Positions 51,788-61,304 of a stretch of 64,000 nucleotides of DNA are shown here, piece after piece. Source of the stretch: Paenibacillus sedimenti (lineage in GTDB: Bacteria > Bacillota > Bacilli > Paenibacillales > NBRC-103111); contig NZ_JACVVD010000009.1 of assembly GCF_014534655.1 (NCBI RefSeq), positions 1 to 64,000 of the forward strand, read 5' to 3'. The position numbers and the translations under genes were made by a program. The first letter of the stretch is position 1; each line of letters starts with the position of its first letter. The notes beneath the pieces were generated by a model. It worked only from the letters and a program-made list of their open reading frames with translations, ran no database searches and was not told where the DNA came from.

Positions 51788-52806
51788 GACAGTAACTCCC
51801 CCCGCCATGGCCCCTGTTTACTTTCAGCATATCCGTATGGATGTGTGCGATGCCACTCCCAGGCGCTTTCGACCATTTTTTCCAGGCTGCCTCGCTTCGG
51901 GTACCAGTTCAGCTCTTCCATGATGAGATCAGGCGATGCGATTAATACAGCCGGATCTCCTTGGCGTCTGGGGGCAATTTGAATGGGAAATTCCCGTCCG
52001 GTAACCTTCTTGACGGCTTCAATTACTTCTTTTACCGTATAGCCCTCGCTGTTACCGAGATTATAAACGGCGCTTTTCCCCCCGTTCCTCAAGCTGTTCA
52101 CCGCCAAAAGATGCGCCTCGGCTACATCCATAACATGTATATAATCTCTAACGCAGGTTCCGTCTTTCGTTGAGTAATCGGCTCCATAGATTATCATGGA
52201 TTCTCTTTGTTCTAATGCAGCTTGAATAGCCAAAGGGATAAGATGAGTTTCCGGATCGTGATCCTCTCCGATTAACCCGTTGTCATGAGCTCCTGCAACA
52301 TTAAAATATCTCAAAATCACATATTTGATGCCGTGGGCCTGTTCCGCCCAATGTAGCATCCGTTCCACTGCTAATTTGGTTTCCCCATAGGTATTCCTCG
52401 GCATCTTTCGGTCGGCTTCCCGGATCGGAATCCGTTCCGGATCCCCATAAACCGCAGCTGTAGAAGAAAATACGATTTTATCCACGCGGTGCTTGTGCAT
52501 AGCTTCTAGCAATCGCAATGTTCCTTCCACATTATTGCGATAGTATGCTAATGGCTGCGTCATACTCTCGCCGACAAGAGAACTGGCCGCCAGGTGAATG
52601 ACGGCTTCGATTTCATTTTCCTTAAAGACAGTGTCCAATATCTTCGGATCATTCAAATCCCCAAGATACAGTTTACCGCCCAGTACTGCCTTCTCCCTAC
52701 CGGTTGCCATGCGGTCTATAATAACAACTTCCTCATGCTGTTCTATGAGGGCGGCAACTACATGGCTTCCAATATAGCCGGTTCCGCCGCAAACTAATAC
52801 TGCCAT
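51784..52806 (-). CDS. galE: UDP-glucose 4-epimerase
   Basis: 340 residues. NAD-binding GGTGYIGSH at the N-terminus, SSTAAVYGDP, catalytic YGETK (Tyr and Lys), and the galE signature CVRDYIHVMDVAEAH. Converts UDP-galactose and UDP-glucose in the cytoplasm for envelope sugars. First gene of an operon with the MerR-methyltransferase and NUDIX fusion genes, and driven by the 19-bp-spacer promoter. Confidence 0.93.
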   Translation of the reverse strand: MAVLVCGGTGYIGSHVVAALIEQHEEVVIIDRMATGREKAVLGGKLYLGDLNDPKILDTVFKENEIEAVIHLAASSLVGESMTQPLAYYRNNVEGTLRLLEAMHKHRVDKIVFSSTAAVYGDPERIPIREADRKMPRNTYGETKLAVERMLHWAEQAHGIKYVILRYFNVAGAHDNGLIGEDHDPETHLIPLAIQAALEQRESMIIYGADYSTKDGTCVRDYIHVMDVAEAHLLAVNSLRNGGKSAVYNLGNSEGYTVKEVIEAVKKVTGREFPIQIAPRRQGDPAVLIASPDLIMEELNWYPKRGSLEKMVESAWEWHRTHPYGYAESKQGPWRGELLS

Positions 52807-52842
52807 TTACAAAATACCCCATTTCGTCGTATCGTTGTCTTG

Positions 52843-52873
52843 ATTATACAGGGTTACGTTACGTCACGTTCAA
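52843..52873 (-). promoter_or_regulatory. MerR-type promoter of the galE operon
   Basis: TTGAAC (52868-52873) and TATAAT (52843-52848) are separated by 19 bases, the over-long spacing typical of MerR-activated promoters. The spacer holds the inverted repeat GTGACGT-A-ACGTAAC at 52853-52867, a fitting MerR operator. Confidence 0.75.
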
Positions 52874-52966
52874 GCTTTATTTTTTGATCATATAAAGTTC
52901 ATCATTACCAACATTGTGGTAATATGGATAAAAATACTTGATGGAGATTATAAATGGAGAGAAGTT

Positions 52967-53758
52967 ATGAACCCTAAGTGGATTGTATTGGATTTGGACG
53001 GTACTCTTCTAAATTCAAAGAAACAAATATCTCGAAGAAATTTGTTTGCTTTGCAGAAGGTAAATTCTGATGGTATTCAGATTATTTTTGCAACAGCTCG
53101 TCCGCCAAGGGCTGTTAACTATGGAAACGTAAATTTGTCCTCTTTTGGGACGATGGTGTTTTATAACGGTGCTTTATTTCGATGTAACGTTACAAATCAG
53201 GAAATTCATTATTCAATATCAAAAGAATTAGTTGGTGCTATTTTCGATTATTGCTTATCGGTGGACCCTGAAGCTAATATCAGTGTCGAAGTCAAAAATG
53301 AATGGTTCACTTATAAATCGTTAGATTATCGAGAAATGATGAAGGTTACAACAAACCCAACAATTATCAATATTGAAGAATTAAAAACCTATGATTGCAC
53401 TAAAATACTTATAACCGATTATAAGAATACTGAAGATATCGTTAATAGGTTTGGAGACCAGGTTCATATCTTGAACACAGATGATGGAAAATTGATTCAA
53501 ATCATGTCAGTTAGATCTTCTAAAGAAAATGCCGTTAAATATCTGATTGAATCACAAGGATATAAAATGAGTGATGTTATGTGTTTTGGTGATGACTTCA
53601 ACGATTTAGGTTTGTTTCATTCATGCGGTTTTCCGATAGCAATGGGGAATGCAATTCGAGAATTAAAAGAAATTGCAACAGAAATAACAGAAACGAACGA
53701 TAATGATGGAGTTGCTCTAATATTAGAGCGAATCCTCCATAAAAGCCCCCTGAATTAG
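52967..53758 (+). CDS. HAD-family (Cof-type) phosphatase
   Basis: 263 residues from ATG 52967 behind GGAGAG; the frame is open 17 codons upstream without a better site. Motif I DLDGTLLNS, cap domain about 85-185, and CFGDDFNDLGLF (motif IV) identify the Cof subfamily. Acts on a cytoplasmic sugar phosphate or similar. Confidence 0.88.
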   Translation: MNPKWIVLDLDGTLLNSKKQISRRNLFALQKVNSDGIQIIFATARPPRAVNYGNVNLSSFGTMVFYNGALFRCNVTNQEIHYSISKELVGAIFDYCLSVDPEANISVEVKNEWFTYKSLDYREMMKVTTNPTIINIEELKTYDCTKILITDYKNTEDIVNRFGDQVHILNTDDGKLIQIMSVRSSKENAVKYLIESQGYKMSDVMCFGDDFNDLGLFHSCGFPIAMGNAIRELKEIATEITETNDNDGVALILERILHKSPLN

Positions 53759-53768
53759 ACTTCAAATT

Positions 53769-53808
53769 CCTTCCACTTCCTAACAGGAAAGTCGGAAGGG
53801 ATTTTTTT
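53769..53808 (+). terminator. Terminator of the HAD gene
   Basis: CCTTCC-CTTCCT / AGGAAAG-GGAAGG stem followed by TTTTTTT, ten bases after the stop codon. Confidence 0.8.
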
Positions 53809-53845
53809 GTTCTGGGATATTATTCCATGTTCACACTGCCGGAAG

Positions 53846-53873
53846 TTACAAGTACCCTTTCGGGTACTATACT
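53846..53873 (+). promoter_or_regulatory. Promoter with palindromic operator before the MATE gene
   Basis: TTACAA (53846-53851), 16-base spacer, TATACT (53868-53873). The palindrome AGTACCC-TTTC-GGGTACT (53851-53868) occupies the spacer. The same palindrome occurs at 58557-58574 upstream of the P450 remnant. Confidence 0.55.
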
Positions 53874-53954
53874 GTTTCCAACTCGGATGTGATAATGACT
53901 CTATTGACACACTTCCACTTTTGAAACCTATTTTTAATGAAGGAGACTGAAGCT

Positions 53955-54110
53955 ATGAACAAGCATCCTCTATTTATTCATATAAATACGATTACAGAAC
54001 TAGATCTTCACGATGCATTGGTTGCCGCACGTAAATTTTTTGTTACTTTTATTCACAATATTCCTGATCTCATCCTCGACGCCCCTCCTTTTGGTCCAGG
54101 GATGAACTAA
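53955..54110 (+). CDS. 51-residue peptide upstream of the MATE gene
   Basis: ATG 53955 follows AAGGAG by nine bases; the frame ends TAA 54110, 20 bases before the MATE start. The product starts MNKHPLFIHINTITELDLHD and ends APPFGPGMN, has one amphipathic helix and no signal peptide. It could be a small partner or a leader peptide controlling the pump. No family recognised. Confidence 0.5.
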   Translation: MNKHPLFIHINTITELDLHDALVAARKFFVTFIHNIPDLILDAPPFGPGMN

Positions 54111-54130
54111 CCTGTAAAGTGAGGAAATAC

Positions 54131-55486
54131 ATGACCGAGAAAAAAATAAGAAACTTAAGCATATTGGGGTTAACATGGCCGATATTCGTTGAATTATTGC
54201 TACATATGCTAATGGGGAACGCAGATACATTGATGTTAAGTCAATACTCAGACAACTCCGTCGCTTCGGTTGGTGTAGCCAACCGAATTATTTATATCAT
54301 AATTCTTATTTTCGGTGTAATCGCAACAGGTACATCTGTGCTAGTAGCGCATCATCTTGGCGCAAAAGAATTTCAAAAAGCATCGGAAGTGGCCGTAGTC
54401 TCCATATTCGGAAATCTAATTCTTGGATTAGTATTAAGCGTGATGATTTATTTGTTTGGAGAACAAATTCTTCGAGTCATGGGATTACCCCAGGAACTGT
54501 TTAGTGAAGCTATGCTATACATTATTTTCGTTGGGGGATTCTCGTTTATTCCCGCTGTTATTCTGACTGTAAGTGCTGTGCTCAGAAGTCATGGCTTCAC
54601 AAAGGATGTCATGTTTGTCACGATCGGAATGAATTTATTTGATGTCATTGGCAATTTCCTTTTTATTTTCGGTCCTTTCGGGATACCGATATTAGGTGTA
54701 TTCGGAGTGGCTATTACAACAACGTTTAGTAAAGCTATAGGGCTTATTGTCATACTCGTGATCCTAACAAAGCGCGTTGAATATCCACTGCCGTTTTCAA
54801 ATATTTTTAGTTTGCCAATGGAACATTTGCAAAGACTGTTCAAAATAGGGGTACCCTCTGCTTGTGAGCTGCTTTCATACCATACTTCTCAGTTAGCCAT
54901 TACCTATATCACTACATTTCTGGGTACTCAAGCTCTTACAACCAAGGTTTATGCGGAAAACCTAATGATGTTTATCTACTTGTTTAGCATGGCTATCAGT
55001 CAAGGAACTCAAATCTTAATAGGACATTTGGCAGGAGCAAGACATTTTCAAGACGTCTATGAACGTTGTATCTATAGCATTCGCATTTCTTTTGCCATTT
55101 CGTTAGGGATGGGGATCATCATGTATATTTTCTCCAACCAACTTTTTGAAATATTCACTGATAATCCAGCCATCATACAATCGGGAAGCTTACTTCTGTT
55201 GGTAACTATCCTATTAGAACCTGGGCGATCATTCAATTTAGTCATCCTTGGTGCATTACGCGCATTGGGCGATATTCATTTCGCTGTTTATTTAGGGATA
55301 ATCTCCATGTGGGGGATTAGTGTTGTCATGTCATATTTACTTGCAATATACTTCGAACTCGGCTTGCTCGGGATCTGGATCTCATTTGTTGTTGATGAGT
55401 GGTTGCGAGGGCTCGTCTTGTTAAGGAGATGGAAATTACGTTTATGGTTGAGAAAATACAATCATCATAATGAATTCGTTTCATAA
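54131..55486 (+). CDS. MATE-family multidrug efflux pump
   Basis: 451 residues from ATG 54131 behind GTGAGGAAATAC. Twelve hydrophobic helices in two similar halves; FGVIATGTSVLVAHHLGAKE and the equivalent AISQGTQILIGHLAGARHFQ in the second half are the MATE repeats. Exports cationic drugs or toxic compounds in exchange for Na+ or H+. Probably regulated through the GTACCC palindrome upstream. Confidence 0.92.
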   Translation: MTEKKIRNLSILGLTWPIFVELLLHMLMGNADTLMLSQYSDNSVASVGVANRIIYIIILIFGVIATGTSVLVAHHLGAKEFQKASEVAVVSIFGNLILGLVLSVMIYLFGEQILRVMGLPQELFSEAMLYIIFVGGFSFIPAVILTVSAVLRSHGFTKDVMFVTIGMNLFDVIGNFLFIFGPFGIPILGVFGVAITTTFSKAIGLIVILVILTKRVEYPLPFSNIFSLPMEHLQRLFKIGVPSACELLSYHTSQLAITYITTFLGTQALTTKVYAENLMMFIYLFSMAISQGTQILIGHLAGARHFQDVYERCIYSIRISFAISLGMGIIMYIFSNQLFEIFTDNPAIIQSGSLLLLVTILLEPGRSFNLVILGALRALGDIHFAVYLGIISMWGISVVMSYLLAIYFELGLLGIWISFVVDEWLRGLVLLRRWKLRLWLRKYNHHNEFVS

Positions 55487-55568
55487 TTCGATCAGAATTT
55501 GAAATCGGACGGTTTTATCTTGGTGGAATATAGTTACCATCAAAGACTTATATAGGGAGTGTGCACGA

Positions 55569-56153
55569 ATGTCAATTTTCATTGCGATGTGCTTTTTTTC
55601 ATTATCCATGTCAATCTCTCCAGGCCCAGTCAACATGACGATACTTTCTTCGGGGGTGAATTTTGGATTTAAACGCACATTACCTTTCGTATCCGGCGCA
55701 ACTATCGGGTTTACGTTCTTGTTGACCGCTGTTGGATTAGGAATATCCAATTTCGTGGAACAAGTTCCTATATTCTATGATTTACTAAGGTATTTAGGGA
55801 CAGGATATATAGGTTATATTGGCTACAAAATTATGGTTTCACGTCCGGAAATTGAGTTCAAGGAGGAACAAATACCGCGTTTTCAACATGGTTTTCTCTT
55901 GCAGTGGCTTAACCCCAAGGCTTGGATTGCATGTTTTTCCGGTGTTTCCGCTTTTGGTCTGACTACATCTATGCTTCTTGTATTTTTGTGTATTTATTTT
56001 CTCATTTGCTATCTGTCTCTTGCCGTCTGGGCACTTCTGGGATCTAAATTGCAATTTCTCACTAAAGTGAAGAACGGCATTAAGATTTTTAACATCGCAA
56101 TGGGGGGATCATTAATTATTGTAGCAATCTATCTTTTGTTTTCAACCTACTAG
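55569..56153 (+). CDS. LysE-family exporter
   Basis: 194 residues with six helices and the LysE/RhtB start pattern SISPGPVNMTILSSGVNFGF, then FLLQWLNPKAWIACFSGVSA. Expected to export an amino acid or derivative. AGGGAGTG precedes ATG 55569. Confidence 0.85.
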   Translation: MSIFIAMCFFSLSMSISPGPVNMTILSSGVNFGFKRTLPFVSGATIGFTFLLTAVGLGISNFVEQVPIFYDLLRYLGTGYIGYIGYKIMVSRPEIEFKEEQIPRFQHGFLLQWLNPKAWIACFSGVSAFGLTTSMLLVFLCIYFLICYLSLAVWALLGSKLQFLTKVKNGIKIFNIAMGGSLIIVAIYLLFSTY

Positions 56154-56201
56154 AATTAACAGAAGAAAACAGCAGACTTATGATGGCATTGTGCAGGAAA
56201 T

Positions 56202-57377
56202 TTATCCTTCATTTTCTTCGCCAACAGAAAATCGGATTTCACCACGGATCATCGTCCACGTAACTTTAAAGTCTTCATCCAAGAGTACCAGATCGGCATA
56301 ATAACCAGTATCAATCCGCCCAAGACGATCTAAACCGAGTAATGTGGCAGGTGTCGTGGCAGCCATTGCTACTGCATCTGTAACGGGTATACCAGTTATC
56401 GTCGTTAATCGCAAAGCCTCGTTCATTGTAACGGTACTAGACGCTAGCGTTCCATCTCGCAATCGAGCTATACCCTCAGATACGGTGACAACATGACCTC
56501 CAAAAGAATATTCACCATCGCCGAGACCCATCGCTTGCAGTGCATCAGTAATCAGCACCATACCCTCCGGCCCTTTAATGCGGTGCATCAAGCGAACGAC
56601 AGCCGGGTGTAGATGCACACCATCAACTATGGTTTGCAGGCTTACATGCGGTTCCTCGAATGCCGCTACTATTAGACCGGGGGCACGATGATGTATCGGT
56701 GGCATACCGTTGAAGCAGTGGGTTACATGGCTGGCTCCCTCCTCGAACGCCAGTTTGGCTTCCTCATAGGTCGCGTCAGAGTGTGCTAGAGACACGATTA
56801 TCCCCTGCTGTTTAAGGAACGATAGCAGTTCCATCCCGTTTGGCAACTCAGGTGCTAATGTTACCATCTTTACCAAATGACCAGCTTCCTTGAGAATACT
56901 CTTCATCTCATCTATATTGGGATGGCGCAAGTATGCCTCATTCTGCATGCCCTTACGCTTAGGATTTAAGTAAGGTCCTTCAAGATGCAATCCTGCTATC
57001 CGAGCTCCAACTTCCTGGCCGATGACAGCCTTCACACCTTGGATCATTCCCAACAGATCCTCAATGGTAGAGCTAACAGATGTTGCCAGGAACGATGTAC
57101 AGCCGGTTTCAGCGCATTTCCGGGAGACTGCCTGTACGCTCTCTTCCGTTCCGTCCATCATGTCATATCCTGCAGCCCCGTGAATATGCAGATCTATCAT
57201 ACCTGGAATAAGCATTTGGCCCCTTGCATCGATCAATTTAACGTTTTTCTCCTCTTCGGTTATGTCATTCCTTGTCACCTGTTCAATAATGCCATTGCGA
57301 ATCCAAACAGCCGCAGAAGATTGCTGTTCCCCAGAGAATGCAAGACGTGCATTATGTATGACAGTTAATGTTTCCAT
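56202..57377 (-). CDS. nagA: N-acetylglucosamine-6-phosphate deacetylase
   Basis: 391 residues of the amidohydrolase superfamily. Metal and catalytic motifs: PGMIDLHIHGAAGYD, LHLEGPYLNP with the metal Glu, HSDATY, THCFNGMPPIHHR, VDGVHLHP and ITDALQAMG with the catalytic Asp. Deacetylates GlcNAc-6-phosphate in amino-sugar and wall recycling. No nagB or nagP is adjacent. ATG 57377 follows GAGGTTG. Confidence 0.93.
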   Translation of the reverse strand: METLTVIHNARLAFSGEQQSSAAVWIRNGIIEQVTRNDITEEEKNVKLIDARGQMLIPGMIDLHIHGAAGYDMMDGTEESVQAVSRKCAETGCTSFLATSVSSTIEDLLGMIQGVKAVIGQEVGARIAGLHLEGPYLNPKRKGMQNEAYLRHPNIDEMKSILKEAGHLVKMVTLAPELPNGMELLSFLKQQGIIVSLAHSDATYEEAKLAFEEGASHVTHCFNGMPPIHHRAPGLIVAAFEEPHVSLQTIVDGVHLHPAVVRLMHRIKGPEGMVLITDALQAMGLGDGEYSFGGHVVTVSEGIARLRDGTLASSTVTMNEALRLTTITGIPVTDAVAMAATTPATLLGLDRLGRIDTGYYADLVLLDEDFKVTWTMIRGEIRFSVGEENEG

Positions 57378-57443
57378 CTTTCAACCTCCTACCCTCTTAT
57401 ATGTTCTTGAATGATAAATAATACTCGTTTACATGGATGAGTA

Positions 57444-57496
57444 AAAAGATCGCACCCGCCTGGCCAAAAAGGTCTTGAGGAGTTCGCGATCTTTTT
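57444..57496. terminator. Terminator between two minus-strand genes
   Basis: AAAAGATCGC / GCGATCTTTT arms around a 32-base loop with an inner GGCC/GGTC pairing; poly-T outside. It follows the membrane protein gene at 57588. Confidence 0.6.
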
Positions 57497-57587
57497 TCGC
57501 AAGCTTCGATTCCGTTTCTGCTGTTTTCACAACCGATCTTTTATCTATTCCACCACCTTAAGTTGCCGATTTGGCGGAGTAGCAAAA

Positions 57588-58181
57588 TCAGGATGTGATG
57601 GCAAGATCCGATTCACGATTGGCAGATTCCGATATCTGACCTGCCTGCTGCCAGGCTTCGATGCCGAACAGGATAAAGGCGAAACCCCACAGTAATGGTC
57701 CTATGTCAGAGACAACCGGCAAGAAATTCAGTACAGGTGTCGCGAGCAACAGAACTGCAGGTAGTTTGGAGAAAATCTTCGTTCGGAACACGCAGGCCGG
57801 AAAAAGAATCATGCTAAGGACAAGTAGCGGCATGGATGTTAACCCCGTGATCGCGATTGGCAAAGGAGGGTTAGTAGAGTCCAGCATGGCAGGCTCATAA
57901 ACCTTGAAGGTAAGCGAATCAAATACGAGCGCCATTAGCAGAAAGCTAGCAACCGAGTGTATAGCGAATGCCGCAAACCCAAGTTTCCCTAGCTTTCCAA
58001 TGTGTAAGAAATACAGCCCAAACATCCCGATTCCCATAAACATCGTACCCAGTACTCCCGACACCAATTCTGGAATACTATTAAGCCCCAAACCAAGCGC
58101 AAATGGTGTCATTATGGCTCGAAAGAAGCCTCCGAGGATGCTGCAAACCGCAAGGAAACGAATGACTTGACGAAATGTCAT
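57588..58181 (-). CDS. Hypothetical polytopic membrane protein
   Basis: 197 residues from ATG 58181 with six or seven hydrophobic helices. The ribosome site AAAGGA is 13 bases from this ATG and one to four from two TTG codons at 58190-58193, so the exact start is uncertain. The frame extends upstream with polar sequence that is unlikely to be coding. No family recognised. Confidence 0.6.
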   Translation of the reverse strand: MTFRQVIRFLAVCSILGGFFRAIMTPFALGLGLNSIPELVSGVLGTMFMGIGMFGLYFLHIGKLGKLGFAAFAIHSVASFLLMALVFDSLTFKVYEPAMLDSTNPPLPIAITGLTSMPLLVLSMILFPACVFRTKIFSKLPAVLLLATPVLNFLPVVSDIGPLLWGFAFILFGIEAWQQAGQISESANRESDLAITS

Positions 58182-58556
58182 AATTGTCAACAAGTCCTTT
58201 CTTTTTTGGATAATGGAAGGAGAGGCTTCAAGCCGAAGCCGAGTGATTAAAGGGGCGAGAAGTTGCAATTACTAGGTCTCGGTTCCTGCAAAATACTCTC
58301 AAAGGATGCATTCACCCCGCCATTATTTACAGCAAAATATGAGTATTCCGTATTGTGTGTCAAAACTGATTACCCTGTCAGGAATAAAACAGCAACTGCA
58401 ATGCAAATGGATAATTTCACCTCCTTAGTACAAATTCCCTTCCCTTCCCTTTCCCATTGAATGGTCAATCATCTTTTGTCCGACCCCAATCTTAACCACA
58501 TGGCCGATGACTATTGATACTTCACTGATCATAGCAAAGACCAATATTAGAAGAGT
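58182..58556. other. Intergenic stretch
   Basis: No gene recognised; a TCACTGATC...palindrome-poor AT-rich leader before the P450 remnant. Confidence 0.3.
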
Positions 58557-58574
58557 AGTACCCATTCGGGTACT
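58557..58574 (+). promoter_or_regulatory. GTACCC palindrome upstream of the P450 remnant
   Basis: AGTACCC-ATTC-GGGTACT is identical in its arms to the operator before the MATE gene at 53851-53868. It lies 64 bases before the P450 start codon. Confidence 0.5.
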
Positions 58575-58637
58575 CTTGTATTCTAACGTTTTAGATAAAA
58601 CAGCATCCCCTTCCGGAGAAATTTGGAGGAAATATTA

Positions 58638-59225
58638 ATGCAGATAATTGGTGGGGCATTAAAAGCTTTTCGAGAGGATCCCTTACGAATGATGTACATG
58701 CTTCACAAAGTAAGTATGGTAACGTAGCGAAATTCCGGCTAGGTCCAAAAAGTATCCAAGCCATTTTCATCCAGAATTGTTTAAAGAGATTATGATTACG
58801 AAGGCAGACTCCTTCGTCAAGGGAGGAGCTTTCGGGGAAGTTAAGCGTCTCACTGGGATGGCCTTGTTCTAAGTGAAGGTACGTTGCACAAGAAACAACG
58901 ACGGATTATTCAATCGAAATTCACTGGAGTAACGTTCAGTACTATGCAGAACAAATGAAAGCCAGCACATTGAACCATATTTCCACATGGAAAAGCGGTG
59001 AGCGACGTGAGCTAACAAATGATCTGTTTGCGATTGCATTCGATATTATTGAGCTTACCATGTTCAGCGTTGATTCTCGCGAGCAACTAGACCGAATAGG
59101 GAAAGCCTTCGATTCGGTCTGCTGCTGAGAAGATCAGATCCCTGGTACGAATTCCCCTAGCCATACCAACCACCCAGAACCGGGTATACGTCGGAGCTCT
59201 CCGAACGCTCGACGATACCCTTGCC
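58638..59225 (+). pseudogene. Cytochrome P450 N-terminal remnant
   Basis: ATG 58638 follows TTTGGAGG. Pieces in several frames spell MQIIGGALKAFREDPLRMMY, YGNVAKFRLGPK, GTLHKKQRRIIQSKFTGVTF, EQMKASTLNHISTWKSGERR and ELTNDLFAIAFDIIELTMFS, the helix B'-to-E half of a bacterial P450 (with the WxxxR-like HKKQRR motif of helix C). At least four frameshifts; the heme-binding Cys region is absent. Confidence 0.75.
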
Positions 59226-59270
59226 CCAAAGGGGGAATTCCATTTATTGTGATGCGTCGTCAATCCGACA

Positions 59271-61304
59271 TTATGGTTTAATCATTAGTTTGACAGCAAG
59301 CTGGGTCCGCTTATGAATGTCCAACTTAACATAGATCGATTTCAGGTGTTTCTTCACTGTCGATTCGGTAATGATCAGATTCTTGGCAATCTCCATATTT
59401 GAAAAGCCGGATAGCACCTGCAGCGCGACTTCTCTTTCGCGGTCACTCAACAGATCCAAGAGCGGGGAATGCAGAAGGAGAGCGGTCCCCTCATCTGTAT
59501 TAACTATGGTTGATTTCCACTCCATGCCTGCTCGCCGGAACAAGTGGTTCAAAAATTCGAGCAGTTTCTCTCCTCTTGTATCAAGCTCGTAGGTTGGCGT
59601 CGGGGTACGACCATCATGGTTACAGTGAGTCGCACCCTCTACGATGTTGAATCCAAATCCTGTATACGCTTTGCGTCCGATTTCGTTATCGAATGGAGTG
59701 CAGACAAGTAATCCACCTCTGCAAAGGAACGAATAGATGAGATAGATGGCAGTCGTCCTAAGTCTTGGATTCAATATGTCCGCATAATCGAAAGAACGTA
59801 AGAACCAACCAGCCGGTTGCTCTTGAGGAGACGCTAGTCGGGTTCGTTCCTCCAGCTTTAGTGAATTCAAATAAGGACTACAAAGCGGATCCTGCTCGAG
59901 CCAAGGTAACGTAACAGCATGGAACGGTATGCAAATAGCCAAAGCACAAACACGCTCCTCTTCATCCCGAAGCAGTTTTATGGATGAGGGCTCCAAAACA
60001 TATAATGACTTAAGATCGAGCGGTGCTGCATTATATCTCACTTGTTCAGCTGTATATTCGATTCGGAACAATTCACCAGTAACTGGGTCAATCTCGACTC
60101 CGGATACAGGTTGCGTGTTATTTTCTCTCCATTCCGCATAAGCAAGAGCATCTTGCAATGTAACATCCGTAACGGTTTCCCAATAATACGAGCTGTTCTC
60201 CGGTTCGTCTAACAATGCACGAAGCACGTCCACCCCCGTGTATCGAAAAAGCTCACCAACCTCCCACTCCATCATACTCCTATCTGAACTGGCGAGAATA
60301 GCATTAGCATAATAAGCGGCGCTACGCTCCATCAATCGACGATACTGATTCGGCGCTCTTTCCTTGAGACGAGCAAGCGTCGACTCCCTCATGAGATCAT
60401 GGAGTTGCCACCCTCGCTCCGATTTCCTTACGAACGACAAAGATGACAATCGGTCAAAAACATCAGACGGAACAGCCTCCTCCATCACAAAAGATAACCG
60501 CTCCTGATCAAAAACCCTCAGAACTGACGCAGACTCCACATGTCTCCTAAGCTCTCTGTCGGGTACTTCCTGCATCCATAATGCCGCAAGTTCATCGAAT
60601 AAGTCATCGCCAACGATTGTCTTCGCATCCGCATTCATTGTATGTGCTGCGGCTGCAAGCGACATTGCTAGCGGGTGACCTGTCGTCTGTCTCCAGATCA
60701 ATTCAACATTCCCTTCGCTTGTGATGCCGCACATCTCCAAGTAACGTACACAGTCCGACCGCTCCAGTTGTGGAATGGGTAACTGTCGGAGACGCTCTCG
60801 CCATACAGGCGACAATAGCCACCCTCCGCGCAGCGGATGACGTCCGGCAAAGAGCAAAAGCGAACGTTGCGGAAGCAGGGGAATCAGACGTTCGCGCACC
60901 CAATTCTCCATATTCCGCATTTCTTCAAATGTGTCTATCGCGAGTACGACTATCCGGTCCCCAGCAAGACTCTCCAGTTCAGTACAGAAATCCTGAAGTA
61001 GGTCCAATTCAGAATCAGGAGGGCATTGGATCTGCCTTAGCAATGCATTCGCGATGCCACGTTCGGAATGATTGAAATCCCGGCTGTCCAACTGCATGAA
61101 ACACACATCTAACTCGAAGGCCTTCTGGCGGCACAATCGAAGAAACGTGCTTTTACCTACTCCACCGGTTCCGTACAGATGTAGCAATCGTGGTTGCCCC
61201 TCACTACGGACCCTGCCGAGAAGACTCTCGAATATCAAGAGTTCTTTTTCACGTCCTACGATGAAACGTAGTTCCCCATCGGATATATTTTCTTTATTTT
61301 TCAT
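59271..61304 (-). CDS. STAND ATPase - LuxR type transcriptional regulator
   Basis: 677 residues. N-terminal AAA/STAND ATPase (Walker A LYGTGGVGKST at about 43-53, Walker B RIVVLAIDTFEEM), winged-helix-like and helical sensor region to about 450, a GNAT-like stretch (TAIYLIYSFLCRGGLL to GRKAYTGFGFNIVE) at about 500-570, and a C-terminal LuxR HTH (LSDREREVALQVLSGFSNME, STVKKHLKSIYVKLDIHKRT) at about 615-677. A signal-responsive activator of the LAL/MalT group. Convergent with the P450 remnant, which may have been a target. Confidence 0.87.
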   Translation of the reverse strand: MKNKENISDGELRFIVGREKELLIFESLLGRVRSEGQPRLLHLYGTGGVGKSTFLRLCRQKAFELDVCFMQLDSRDFNHSERGIANALLRQIQCPPDSELDLLQDFCTELESLAGDRIVVLAIDTFEEMRNMENWVRERLIPLLPQRSLLLFAGRHPLRGGWLLSPVWRERLRQLPIPQLERSDCVRYLEMCGITSEGNVELIWRQTTGHPLAMSLAAAAHTMNADAKTIVGDDLFDELAALWMQEVPDRELRRHVESASVLRVFDQERLSFVMEEAVPSDVFDRLSSLSFVRKSERGWQLHDLMRESTLARLKERAPNQYRRLMERSAAYYANAILASSDRSMMEWEVGELFRYTGVDVLRALLDEPENSSYYWETVTDVTLQDALAYAEWRENNTQPVSGVEIDPVTGELFRIEYTAEQVRYNAAPLDLKSLYVLEPSSIKLLRDEEERVCALAICIPFHAVTLPWLEQDPLCSPYLNSLKLEERTRLASPQEQPAGWFLRSFDYADILNPRLRTTAIYLIYSFLCRGGLLVCTPFDNEIGRKAYTGFGFNIVEGATHCNHDGRTPTPTYELDTRGEKLLEFLNHLFRRAGMEWKSTIVNTDEGTALLLHSPLLDLLSDREREVALQVLSGFSNMEIAKNLIITESTVKKHLKSIYVKLDIHKRTQLAVKLMIKP

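Noticed and set aside
53761..53954. Riboswitch or T-box before the MATE gene
   Set aside because: The region holds a factor-independent terminator of the previous gene and a short palindrome better explained as an operator; no T-box or riboswitch core was seen.
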